This document shows positions 25,666-33,944 of a DNA stretch of 37,668 nucleotides, piece by piece. Where the stretch lies: the NCBI GenBank assembly GCA_027355945.1, contig DAIEHA010000009.1, forward strand, positions 1 to 37,668, read 5' to 3'. The notes beneath the pieces were generated by a model. That model was given only the letters and a program-made list of their open reading frames with translations, was not told the DNA's origin and ran no database searches. The stretch's first letter is position 1. Every line of letters starts with the position of its first letter. Source of the stretch: Candidatus Parcubacteria bacterium (GTDB lineage Bacteria; Patescibacteriota; Minisyncoccia; UBA6257; 2-01-FULL-56-20). The position numbers and the translations under genes were made by a program.

Positions 25666-26940
25666 ATGGAGAAACGAGGATTTAGGTGGCTCGCATTTGC
25701 CGCCGTTGCGGCAATAGCGTTGAGTGGGGCCGGCATCTGGTACTATTACGGCCGCGCCGCATCCAACACGTCTCAATCAGCGTCCTCAAATAGCCAGAGC
25801 GGGCAGTTCACTTTGCCCATGCATACAACCTCATCGTATGTGTTGGTGGGCGAGGATAGGACGGTCGCTGGCCAAGAGAGCACAACCCAGCTTGAGATCT
25901 ATGATATCCAGGCAAATCGCTGGAGCGAGATGAGCTTGTATGATTCCACGGGATCCGTTACGGCGAGCGCACGGAGCATCCTTTCGCACGTGATCAGCCA
26001 CCCGAGCGTTCCCGCGTGGGGTGGTGTTGGTTCGAGTAGCCTACCCTCCGCTGTGAATGCCGTCGTGGGATCGGGGATGACACGCAATGCGGTCGCGATT
26101 TCTCCCGATGGCAATTTCATCATCTTCGATGTTTTCAAGGATCTGTGCGGCACGCAGAAGGGAACTACGTGCGGCTCGCCGGCAGATACGAACATCAGCG
26201 CATTTTACATCTATTCAAAAAATGACGGAACAGTCGTGCCTTTGAGCTCCATCAAAAATCTCCCGTTCAAGATCATTGGCACGTTAGTATGGAGCCCCGA
26301 TCAAAGAACGCTTTATGATATTCCGGCAAATGGGCTGACGTTCTATGCGATCAACTGGAATGGACGGGCCTATGCGCGGAGTTATACCATAACGCCGGAT
26401 CACACAGTGCTGTACCATACCCCCAGTATCGATCCTCGGGCATTCGCCCCCTCTCACGACGGAACGAAAATCGCGGTAAGCGTCGTATGGTCCGGCGTGA
26501 GTAATGACCTGTCCCTTTGGCAGCAAATGCGACCGACCTCGACCTATGGTTTCTACAGTCAGGCGTATATGTATGTTTTGAACGTGAGTACGGGAGAGAA
26601 TTTCAAATCCATTGAATCGGGGTATCAGCTGAGGGGGATCGCGTTTTCTCCCGATGATTCGAAAATTGCCGCAAGTGTGTGGCGTCGCGAGCCTGTCGAT
26701 GCGACAAATCTTGAGGTATTTGACGCCTCAACCCTTAAAATGATTTGGTCTTCTGCTACGGATACGCAACAATTACCTACCGATCTCGAATTCTCCCCTG
26801 ATTCAAATTATCTCTATATCGGAGATGGACGGAACCTTCAACTGCTTAAATTTAACGGCGACATCACGAGCCAAATCGCACCCTCGCGTTCGAGTGCGCG
26901 TACGCCTTTCTTCGTGGGGTGGTTGCCGATCAATAAGTAA
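25666..26940 (+). CDS. Membrane-anchored beta-propeller (PD40/WD40-like) protein
   Basis: N-terminal TM; repeated AISPDGNFIIF, VWSPDQRTL, AFSPDDSKIAASV, EFSPDSNYLYIGD. Confidence 0.8.
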   Translation: MEKRGFRWLAFAAVAAIALSGAGIWYYYGRAASNTSQSASSNSQSGQFTLPMHTTSSYVLVGEDRTVAGQESTTQLEIYDIQANRWSEMSLYDSTGSVTASARSILSHVISHPSVPAWGGVGSSSLPSAVNAVVGSGMTRNAVAISPDGNFIIFDVFKDLCGTQKGTTCGSPADTNISAFYIYSKNDGTVVPLSSIKNLPFKIIGTLVWSPDQRTLYDIPANGLTFYAINWNGRAYARSYTITPDHTVLYHTPSIDPRAFAPSHDGTKIAVSVVWSGVSNDLSLWQQMRPTSTYGFYSQAYMYVLNVSTGENFKSIESGYQLRGIAFSPDDSKIAASVWRREPVDATNLEVFDASTLKMIWSSATDTQQLPTDLEFSPDSNYLYIGDGRNLQLLKFNGDITSQIAPSRSSARTPFFVGWLPINK

Positions 26941-27063
26941 AAAGATCTGAGAGGGTCGTACGATACCCGTTGTCATTCAGGGGATGAAGATCCCGATGGA
27001 CAGCGCGGCAAGGTATCCTCCCAAAATGGCGCCGAACGTCCCCTGTGCGTTTTTTCCGTGTGT

Positions 27064-27137
27064 GTGCCCCCGTAGGGAGTTGAACCCCAACTTCATGGTT
27101 CGAAGCCATGCGTGATATCCGTTTCACCACGAGGGCA
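27064..27137 (-). tRNA. tRNA-Arg(TCG)
   Basis: - strand TGCCCTC...GGGGGCA acceptor; anticodon loop CTTCGAA; T-loop TTCAACT. Confidence 0.93.
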
Positions 27138-27189
27138 GAGGATTGCGCCGTTCGCCTGCATACGGCAGACGCGACGCCTGTCTCAATGG

Positions 27190-27195
27190 TATAAT
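27190..27195 (+). promoter_or_regulatory. Extended -10 TGgTATAAT, 7 nt before ATG 27203
   Basis: AATGGTATAATCATTCCTATG. Confidence 0.65.
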
Positions 27196-27202
27196 CATTC
27201 CT

Positions 27203-27898
27203 ATGAATATTGCAATCGCATTCTTCGAGTTCATCGTGCTCATTTTTTCCGCGGTGCTCCACGAGGTCGCCCATGGGTTCGAGGCGCAGCGCCTCGGCGA
27301 CGATACCGCGGAACGCGCCGGACGCCTCACCCTGAACCCCCTGAAACATCTCGATCCCTTCCTTTCGGTGATCATGCCGCTCCTTCTCTGGCTCGGTACC
27401 GGTTTCTTTTTTGCTGGCGCGAAGCCGGTGCCTTACAATCCGAACAATCTGAAAAATCCTCGGATCGACAGCGTGAAGGTCGCGTTTGCGGGACCTATCA
27501 CGAACTTCGCCATCGCGCTCATCTTCGGGATCCTGAGCATCCTCATCCCGATCGGAGGTGCGGCGAAGAACCTCATCTGGGGTTCCATTGCGAATCCTTC
27601 GGTCATGTCGCCCGCGTTCTCCTCGCCACTCGACGTGCTTTTCTTCCTTTTCCTCATAATCGCGTATATCAACATCCTCCTTGGCGTGTTCAATCTCGTG
27701 CCCATTCCGCCGCTCGACGGTTCGAAGGTCCTCTTCGTGATCCTTCCGCCGACGCAGCGATCGTATCGCATCATGTATTTCCTCGAGCGCTGGGGATTGC
27801 TCCTTGTGCTTCTTTTCGTCTTTTTCGGCTATTCGCTCATCATTCCGCCGATCAACGGCATTTTCAGTCTCTTTACCGGACATATCTGGGGGCTCTGA
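27203..27898 (+). CDS. Site-2 protease family (M50) membrane protein (start at 27203)
   Basis: VLHEVAHGFEAQRLGD (HExxH), FNLVPIPPLDGSKVL. Confidence 0.93.
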   Translation: MNIAIAFFEFIVLIFSAVLHEVAHGFEAQRLGDDTAERAGRLTLNPLKHLDPFLSVIMPLLLWLGTGFFFAGAKPVPYNPNNLKNPRIDSVKVAFAGPITNFAIALIFGILSILIPIGGAAKNLIWGSIANPSVMSPAFSSPLDVLFFLFLIIAYINILLGVFNLVPIPPLDGSKVLFVILPPTQRSYRIMYFLERWGLLLVLLFVFFGYSLIIPPINGIFSLFTGHIWGL

Positions 27899-27972
27899 TC
27901 CGTTGGATGGGGGAACGGCCGCATATATTTACTGGCGCCTCCTTTTTTGGTACTCTTGTCTCGATGAACTTC

Positions 27973-28043
27973 GGGCCCGTAGCTTAGTGGTAGAGCAATC
28001 GGTTTGCATCCGATAGATAGGGGTTCGATTCCCCTCGGGTCCA
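27973..28043 (+). tRNA. tRNA-Ala(TGC)
   Basis: Acceptor GGGCCCG/CGGGTCC-A; anticodon loop TTTGCAT; T-loop TTCGATT. Confidence 0.96.
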
Positions 28044-28053
28044 CATGGTGTGA

Positions 28054-28082
28054 TTGACCGTTTTATGTATATGTGATATTTT
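28054..28082 (+). promoter_or_regulatory. Promoter TTGACC-17-TATTTT with TG extension
   Basis: Upstream of the 28107 ORF; leader carries AGGAGG at 28097-28102. Confidence 0.55.
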
Positions 28083-28106
28083 AAAGTCTGTGTGTGAGGA
28101 GGTTCC

Positions 28107-28583
28107 ATGGGAAATCCTACGTACGGCGGACTTCAAAGGCTTCAAAAATATTTTGAGGGAACGCGGTTTCCTCTCGTGGAATTCAGGGTAGACATCCATG
28201 CCGAGGCCGTGCTGTATACATGCGGTCTCCCGACATGGAAGCCGATCTTTTCCAAAGGAAATGAGGAGGACCTCTCCTCTCTCGCAATGCGTGCGCCTCG
28301 GATGGAGGTACGTGACGTTGCCCTGTGCTGTTTGAAGGACGGCTATGGGATCCGCTTTGTCACAGAGTACTTCCGGGACACATGCACGCTCAATGAGGGA
28401 TACGAGCCGAACCGGCTCGTATTCATGGATGCGTACGGCCATCCTGATTTCGTGGGATATGTGCAATCCCACGAGGATGAGCTTTGCACAATGGCCCGGT
28501 ACGGGAACATCTCACCGACGTTCATCGATCGCGTGAAGCTTCAGTTCTTCCCGGGTCTGTACGTATTTCCTTCCATGGAATAG
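28107..28583 (+). CDS. Hypothetical protein, 158 aa, no recognised family
   Basis: ORF with promoter, SD-like AGGAGG and downstream intrinsic terminator. Confidence 0.8.
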   Translation: MGNPTYGGLQRLQKYFEGTRFPLVEFRVDIHAEAVLYTCGLPTWKPIFSKGNEEDLSSLAMRAPRMEVRDVALCCLKDGYGIRFVTEYFRDTCTLNEGYEPNRLVFMDAYGHPDFVGYVQSHEDELCTMARYGNISPTFIDRVKLQFFPGLYVFPSME

Positions 28584-28601
28584 ATCCATCGTTCGGGTTT
28601 C

Positions 28602-28636
28602 AGGCGCACCTTTCCATCGCGAGGGTGCGCCTTTTT
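28602..28636 (+). terminator. Intrinsic terminator
   Basis: AGGCGCACC-N13-GGTGCGCCT-TTTT. Confidence 0.85.
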
Positions 28637-28645
28637 CATGCCCGC

Positions 28646-28674
28646 TTGAATTCATCCGAGGTTTCTGATATCAT
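28646..28674 (+). promoter_or_regulatory. Promoter TTGAAT-17-TATCAT (TG extended), 8 nt before ATG 28683
   Basis: Near-consensus spacing; ATG at the expected TSS. Confidence 0.7.
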
Positions 28675-28682
28675 TGCTTCCT

Positions 28683-29936
28683 ATGAGGCGCCACCCAGGC
28701 CTTTTCCTTTCGCTGATCGTGATCGTCGCCATTGCGACGGGGTTTTTTGTATGGCCGAAAGGGATAGGGCAGAAGGTGCTCCCCTGGAAGGAGGGGCTCG
28801 ATCTCGTAGGGGGCAGCCATCTCGTATATCAAATCGATCTTTCGAACGTTTCCTCGAGCGACCAATCATCGGTCGTTGCAGGCCTTAGGGACGTCATTGG
28901 ACGGCGTATAAACCTGTTTGGCGTGAGCGAGCCCAATATCTACACCACGCAGTCGGGGAATCAGGTTCAGCTTGTCGTGGAGCTCGCAGGCGTGAAGGAC
29001 CTTTCCCAGGCCATCAGCGAGATAGGACAGACGCCATTCCTGCAGTTCGAGGACGTCCAGACGAACGGTTCAAGCACGCAGTACATTCCCACGAACCTTA
29101 CCGGGCAATACGTGACGGGCGCGACCCTTTCATTCAATCCCACGACGAATGCGCCGGAGGTGGACATCAATTTCAGCAGCGAAGGGGCCCAGATATTCCA
29201 GGAGATGACGAAGGCTGATGTGGGTAAGCAGATCGCCATTTTCCTCGACGGCCAGCTTCTTGAGGCGCCCGTCGTACAGGAGGAGATCACCGGCGGCAAG
29301 GCCACCATCAGCGGCAATTTCACGATCGCGACCGCTCAGCAGTTCGTCCAGCAGTTCAATGCCGGCGCGCTTCCTGCCCCGATCACCCTCATCAGCCAGC
29401 AGACCGTGAGCCCCACCCTTGGTGCGGATTCCATGAAGGAGGTGCTCTTTGCGGGACTCGTGGGTACGATCCTCGTCATGCTTTTCATGATCGCGTATTA
29501 CCGCTTGTTCGGGATTTTCGCGGCGCTCGCACTCGTGCTTTATGTGGTACTCACCCTCGGGGTGTTCAAGCTTTTCGGCATCACGATGACGCTCGCGGGC
29601 CTCGCGGGCTTCATTCTTACCATCGGCATGGCGGTGGACGCGAACGTCCTCATTTTCGAGCGCATCAAAGAGGAGCTTAAGAGGGGACTTCCCCGCGCCT
29701 CCGCAGTGGAAGAAGGATTCCGTCGTGCGTGGCCCTCCATCCGCGATTCGAATGCATCCACGATCATCACCGCGATCATCCTCTACTATTTCACCTCGAG
29801 CTTCGTCCGCGGTTTCGCACTGACGCTTCTCATCGGCGTGCTCGTGAGCCTTTTCAGCGCGATCACGACCACGCGCCTCTTCCTTCGGATCTTCATAAAG
29901 GACAGGCCATCTTCCGGAAAAACCGCTTCGGCATAA
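28683..29936 (+). CDS. secD: Protein translocase subunit SecD
   Basis: GLDLVGGSHLVYQID, ...GMAVDANVLIFERIKEELKRG. Confidence 0.96.
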   Translation: MRRHPGLFLSLIVIVAIATGFFVWPKGIGQKVLPWKEGLDLVGGSHLVYQIDLSNVSSSDQSSVVAGLRDVIGRRINLFGVSEPNIYTTQSGNQVQLVVELAGVKDLSQAISEIGQTPFLQFEDVQTNGSSTQYIPTNLTGQYVTGATLSFNPTTNAPEVDINFSSEGAQIFQEMTKADVGKQIAIFLDGQLLEAPVVQEEITGGKATISGNFTIATAQQFVQQFNAGALPAPITLISQQTVSPTLGADSMKEVLFAGLVGTILVMLFMIAYYRLFGIFAALALVLYVVLTLGVFKLFGITMTLAGLAGFILTIGMAVDANVLIFERIKEELKRGLPRASAVEEGFRRAWPSIRDSNASTIITAIILYYFTSSFVRGFALTLLIGVLVSLFSAITTTRLFLRIFIKDRPSSGKTASA

Positions 29937-29952
29937 TCGCATACATCCCACA

Positions 29953-30858
29953 ATGAACATCGTCGGACATAAGAAAATCTGGTTCGCCATCTCGATCATC
30001 CTCGTTGGCGCGGCACTCGTGTCGGTGGCGCTTTTCCGCTTCAATGCGGGAACGGAGTTCACGGGGGGTACGCTCTGGGAGTTTACCGTTCCCGGTCAGA
30101 GCCTTTCCGTAGGCGAGGTTCAGCGCGAGTTCACGACCGGCCTCAAGATCGCCGACGCGAACGTCGAATACGATACCACCAACCATTCCTTCCTCGTCAC
30201 CTTCGCCGCACTGAATGAGGCGCAGCATCAGACCAACCTTTCCTCGCTCAAGGCGGTATGGCCCTCCCTTACCGAGCTGAGCTTCCAGTCGATCAGCCCC
30301 TCCGTGGGACAAAGCCTCCTGCAGAGCTCCATCATTGCGATGATCCTCGTGCTTGTGGGCATTTCGCTCTACATCGCATTTGCATTCCGCAAGGCATCCC
30401 GGCCGATCAGTTCCTGGAAATACGGATGGATCACACTCCTCACGCTTTTCCATGATGTTTCCATCCCCGCAGGGATGCTCGCCCTTCTCGGCCATTTCAG
30501 GGGCGTCCAGATCACGAGCGATACCATCGTTGCCCTTCTCGTCGTCATGGGCTTTTCCGTGCATGATACGATCGTCGTGTTCGACCGGATCCGCGAGAAT
30601 CTCCTGAATTACCGGGGCAAGGAGCCGTTCCCCCAGATCGTGAACGACAGCGTGAATCAGACCCTTGCCCGTTCCATCAACACCTCGCTCACGCTCATCC
30701 TCGTGCTTCTCGCGCTCTATTTCGCAGGACCCGCGGACCTGCAGTATTTCGTACTCACGCTCCTCGTGGGGGTCATCACCGGTATTTATTCGTCGATCTT
30801 CATTGCGAGTCCCGCTCTTGTGATCGTGAGCCCCAAGGAGGAAAAGGCGAAGGCATAA
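29953..30858 (+). CDS. secF: Protein translocase subunit SecF
   Basis: GTEFTGGTLWEF, GFSVHDTIVVFDRIREN. Confidence 0.96.
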   Translation: MNIVGHKKIWFAISIILVGAALVSVALFRFNAGTEFTGGTLWEFTVPGQSLSVGEVQREFTTGLKIADANVEYDTTNHSFLVTFAALNEAQHQTNLSSLKAVWPSLTELSFQSISPSVGQSLLQSSIIAMILVLVGISLYIAFAFRKASRPISSWKYGWITLLTLFHDVSIPAGMLALLGHFRGVQITSDTIVALLVVMGFSVHDTIVVFDRIRENLLNYRGKEPFPQIVNDSVNQTLARSINTSLTLILVLLALYFAGPADLQYFVLTLLVGVITGIYSSIFIASPALVIVSPKEEKAKA

Positions 30859-30909
30859 CGAGGTTCAGTATGGGAAGGATGCGCGATCGGAAGGGAAAGA
30901 GCGAATTCC

Positions 30910-30938
30910 TTGACTTATATTGTTTTGTTCCCTATAAT
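30910..30938 (+). promoter_or_regulatory. Near-consensus promoter TTGACT-17-TATAAT
   Basis: Followed by a short AT-rich leader to ATG 30969. Confidence 0.85.
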
Positions 30939-30968
30939 AGAAACTATATATAAGATAACATCGTATCC

Positions 30969-32006
30969 ATGGCGTCCATTACGAAGCTCGTCAATGCAGC
31001 GGTGATAGGTCTGAGTCCTCGGCAGAAAGAAGTCATTTTTTCTCGTTTCGGGCTCGACGGAAATTCCCCCAAAGGAGGGCAGACTCTTGCTGCGATCGGC
31101 GAAACGCTTCACGTCACCCGCGAACGGGTGCGCCAGATCGAGAATGGGGCCATCACCATCATCAAGCGCAACATTTCCCGGAATTCCGATCTTGAATCGA
31201 TGCTCCGAAAGATCGCAGTATTCATCGAGGAAAAAGGGGGTATCGCCAAAAAGGAAGCCGTGGTCAAGTATGCCGCGACCCTCGCATCGGGCATCAAGGA
31301 GAACCATGTGGATTTTCTTGCGGATGCATCGGGAACCTTCCATCTTTACCGCGAAGATGATGCGTTCCATCCGTTCTATTACGTCACGGATCGCGACCTG
31401 AAGACGGCAAAGACCTTTGTTGAGGGATGGGTGGCATTCCTCAAGGGCCGCAAGGAAAAGGTTCTCATCGAATCCTATGCGGTGCAGCTCGCGGGCTTCC
31501 TCAGATCGAAGACGATGGCCCACGAGGTTGCGGAAAACTACCTTTCGATCTCGAAGCACATCCACCAGAACCCTTACGGCGATACGGGACTCCGTGAATG
31601 GCCCGAGATCAGCCCTTCGACCGTGCGCGATAAGATCTATCTTGTCCTCAAGAAGCGGGGAGAGCCGCTTCACTTCGAGGACATCGCGAAGCATATCAAC
31701 CTCGCCAAGTTCGATTCGGAAAAGGCACTTGCACCTACGGTCCACAACGAGCTCATCAAAGACCAGCGTTTCGTGCTCGTGGGACGGGGCCTTTATGGCC
31801 TGAAGGAGCATGGCTACGAACCCGGTACCGCACGGGAGGTGATCGCCAAGATCCTGAAGACGGAGGGCGCCATGAATACCGCAGAGGTGATGGAAGCGGT
31901 GAATCGCCAGCGGTTCTTCAAACCCAACACCATCCTGATCAATCTCCAGAACAGGAACTTCTTCGAACGGATGCCTGACGGAAAATATAAGGTCCGCGAA
32001 TCCTGA
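30969..32006 (+). CDS. Sigma-70 region-4-like HTH fused to a HARE-HTH (RpoE-delta-like) domain
   Basis: LSPRQKEVIFSRFGL..TLAAIGETLHVTRERVRQIENGAI; later VLKKRGEPLHFEDIAKHI...TVHNELIKDQRFVLVGRGLYGLKE. Confidence 0.85.
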   Translation: MASITKLVNAAVIGLSPRQKEVIFSRFGLDGNSPKGGQTLAAIGETLHVTRERVRQIENGAITIIKRNISRNSDLESMLRKIAVFIEEKGGIAKKEAVVKYAATLASGIKENHVDFLADASGTFHLYREDDAFHPFYYVTDRDLKTAKTFVEGWVAFLKGRKEKVLIESYAVQLAGFLRSKTMAHEVAENYLSISKHIHQNPYGDTGLREWPEISPSTVRDKIYLVLKKRGEPLHFEDIAKHINLAKFDSEKALAPTVHNELIKDQRFVLVGRGLYGLKEHGYEPGTAREVIAKILKTEGAMNTAEVMEAVNRQRFFKPNTILINLQNRNFFERMPDGKYKVRES

Positions 32007-32013
32007 CCCCCTG

Positions 32014-32042
32014 AAATATCCGCGCAGACGCGCGGATATTTT
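32014..32042 (+). terminator. Intrinsic terminator abutting the next promoter
   Basis: AAATATCCGCGC-AGAC-GCGCGGATATTT-T. Confidence 0.75.
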
Positions 32043-32044
32043 GT

Positions 32045-32050
32045 TATAAT
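32045..32050 (+). promoter_or_regulatory. Extended -10 TGtTATAAT, 8 nt before ATG 32059
   Basis: TTGTTATAATCACCCTATATG. Confidence 0.65.
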
Positions 32051-32058
32051 CACCCTAT

Positions 32059-33411
32059 ATGGATATTGTGTGGGGCATTCTTCGTGAGACGGGGGTCGTG
32101 CTCTATTACACCTGGTGGATGTGGGTGTTCATTCTCCTGGGGCCGATCTTCGTGGAGGTGTGGCTTTTTTGGAAGCAAGAGACCTTCAAGCATGAGATCG
32201 ACTGGGTGCTTCTCGAGCTCCGCATGCCCCGCGAGGTGCGAAAAAGCCCCATGGCCATGGAACAGGTGCTTGCCGCGCTGTACGCCCTCCGCAATGCGCC
32301 GGGGGATTTCCAGGAGAAATATCTTTCCGGGGAGATCACTCGATGGTTCTCGCTCGAACTTGTGAGTATCGGCGGCGAGGTGCATTTCTACGTCCGCGCG
32401 GTGCGCGCCCAGAAAGACCTCATTGAAGCGGCATTCTTTTCGTATTATTCGGATGTGGAGGTGGTGGAGGTGGATGATTATGTGAAGAATCTTCCAGAGA
32501 CCATGACGGAGGCCTATGAGCAGGGCTATGAGCTCTGGGGGACCGAGCTCATTCTTGCGAAGAACGAGGCCTATCCCATCAAGAGCTATCTTGATTTCGA
32601 GGCGCCCGAGGAGGAGAAGCAGTACGATCCCATCTCCCTCTTCCTCGAGGTGCTTGGCAAGACCAAACGGGAGGAGTTCGTGGGGATCCAGTTCGAGATC
32701 GCACCCGCCGGCGACGAATGGAAGAGGCATGGTGCACATGTCGTGGAGGAGCTCCGTTCCAAGAAATCCGAAAAGGGACATGGACCCGGCGCTTCCATGG
32801 GCGTCGAATTCCCCCATATCCTTCCTACCTTCCCCGTGGAAAAGCATGACGGGAAGGAATCGAGCGAGTTCTCGAAGATGTTCATGCGGACCCCGGGAGA
32901 GACCGACGTCCTGAAGGCGGTGGAGGAAAACCTGTCCCAGGCCGCCTTTGAGACGGTCATACGGTTCATCTATCTTTCTCCGAAGCAGCTCTACACCGAC
33001 ACCTTTGCCCGCCGTGGCGTGATCGGCGCCTTCAATCAATACGCATCGAACGACCTCAATGCGTTCATACAGAACCCGGATATGAGCACCCGTGCGAAAG
33101 TATGGGCATGGCCCCATCTCTTTCCCGCCCGGCGCGTATATCTCCGCCGTGAGCGCATCCTCAGCTACTATCGCCATCGCGAGGTCCCGCCGCACGTTCC
33201 CATAGGGAAGTATTTCATGGGACGATTCCTGAACGGCGAGCACTCGAAGCATTTCATCCTTACGTGCCGTTCGCTCGCGACGCTGTTCCATCCGCCGACC
33301 TATCTCGTGCTCACTGCGCCGCACGTCCGCCGTATCGAGAGCCGCAAGGCGGGTCCACCCGCAGGGCTTCCGATCTATGGAGGGGAGGAGACCATAGAAA
33401 AATACCACTGA
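32059..33411 (+). CDS. Membrane-anchored protein encoded with a VirD4-like ATPase
   Basis: N-terminal TM; LELVSIGGEVHFYVRAVRAQKDLIEAAFFSYYSDVEVVEVDDYV; operon with 33416 and 33945 ORFs. Confidence 0.8.
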   Translation: MDIVWGILRETGVVLYYTWWMWVFILLGPIFVEVWLFWKQETFKHEIDWVLLELRMPREVRKSPMAMEQVLAALYALRNAPGDFQEKYLSGEITRWFSLELVSIGGEVHFYVRAVRAQKDLIEAAFFSYYSDVEVVEVDDYVKNLPETMTEAYEQGYELWGTELILAKNEAYPIKSYLDFEAPEEEKQYDPISLFLEVLGKTKREEFVGIQFEIAPAGDEWKRHGAHVVEELRSKKSEKGHGPGASMGVEFPHILPTFPVEKHDGKESSEFSKMFMRTPGETDVLKAVEENLSQAAFETVIRFIYLSPKQLYTDTFARRGVIGAFNQYASNDLNAFIQNPDMSTRAKVWAWPHLFPARRVYLRRERILSYYRHREVPPHVPIGKYFMGRFLNGEHSKHFILTCRSLATLFHPPTYLVLTAPHVRRIESRKAGPPAGLPIYGGEETIEKYH

Positions 33412-33415
33412 TCCA

Positions 33416-33940
33416 ATGCCGCAAACCTCGCTCGCCTCGACCCTCTGGGAGGTCTACGATATCATCGCCGGGATATTCATCATCTTCGATATCGCGCTCA
33501 TCATCGGTCTTGTGTATTCGCTTGTAAAATCATGGAAGTTCAGGCCCAGGTTCCATGCGAGCGATGCACATGATCATCCTGCAGCGGCCAAGGGGCCCCA
33601 CAAACCCACCATGCATGACGTGGTCATGCGGGAGCGCTGGAAGACCATCCTTGGAAAGTTCAACTCGGGAACCCCCGAAGCGGCGCGTCTTGCCATCATC
33701 GAGGCCGATGCACTCGTCGACACCGCCCTTAAGAACATGAGGATCGAAGGGGAGCACCTCGCAGACCGCCTTTCGAACCTCGAGGATGAGGATCTGAAGT
33801 CCATGCCGAAAATCTGGCGTGCGCACCGTGTGCGCAATGACCTCGTCCATACGCCGGGATTCGCCATTGCGCCGCATGATGCGGATCGGACCATGCAAGA
33901 CTACGAAGCATTCCTGAGGGAGATCAACGCAATCGAATAA
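33416..33940 (+). CDS. Small single-TM protein, unknown
   Basis: N-terminal TM (IIAGIFIIFDIALIIGLVYSLV) plus soluble helical domain; operon context. Confidence 0.8.
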   Translation: MPQTSLASTLWEVYDIIAGIFIIFDIALIIGLVYSLVKSWKFRPRFHASDAHDHPAAAKGPHKPTMHDVVMRERWKTILGKFNSGTPEAARLAIIEADALVDTALKNMRIEGEHLADRLSNLEDEDLKSMPKIWRAHRVRNDLVHTPGFAIAPHDADRTMQDYEAFLREINAIE

Positions 33941-33944
33941 CATC

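Noticed and set aside
26930-27883. 317-aa - strand ORF
   Set aside because: Runs through tRNA-Arg and antisense to the M50 protease; charged shadow translation.
28043-28053. Third tRNA-ATG abutment (tRNA-Ala then CATG)
   Set aside because: The ATG opens only MV-stop; the 28107 gene has its own promoter.
32050-33408. 452-aa - strand ORF
   Set aside because: Exact antisense of the well-supported 32059-33411 membrane protein gene.
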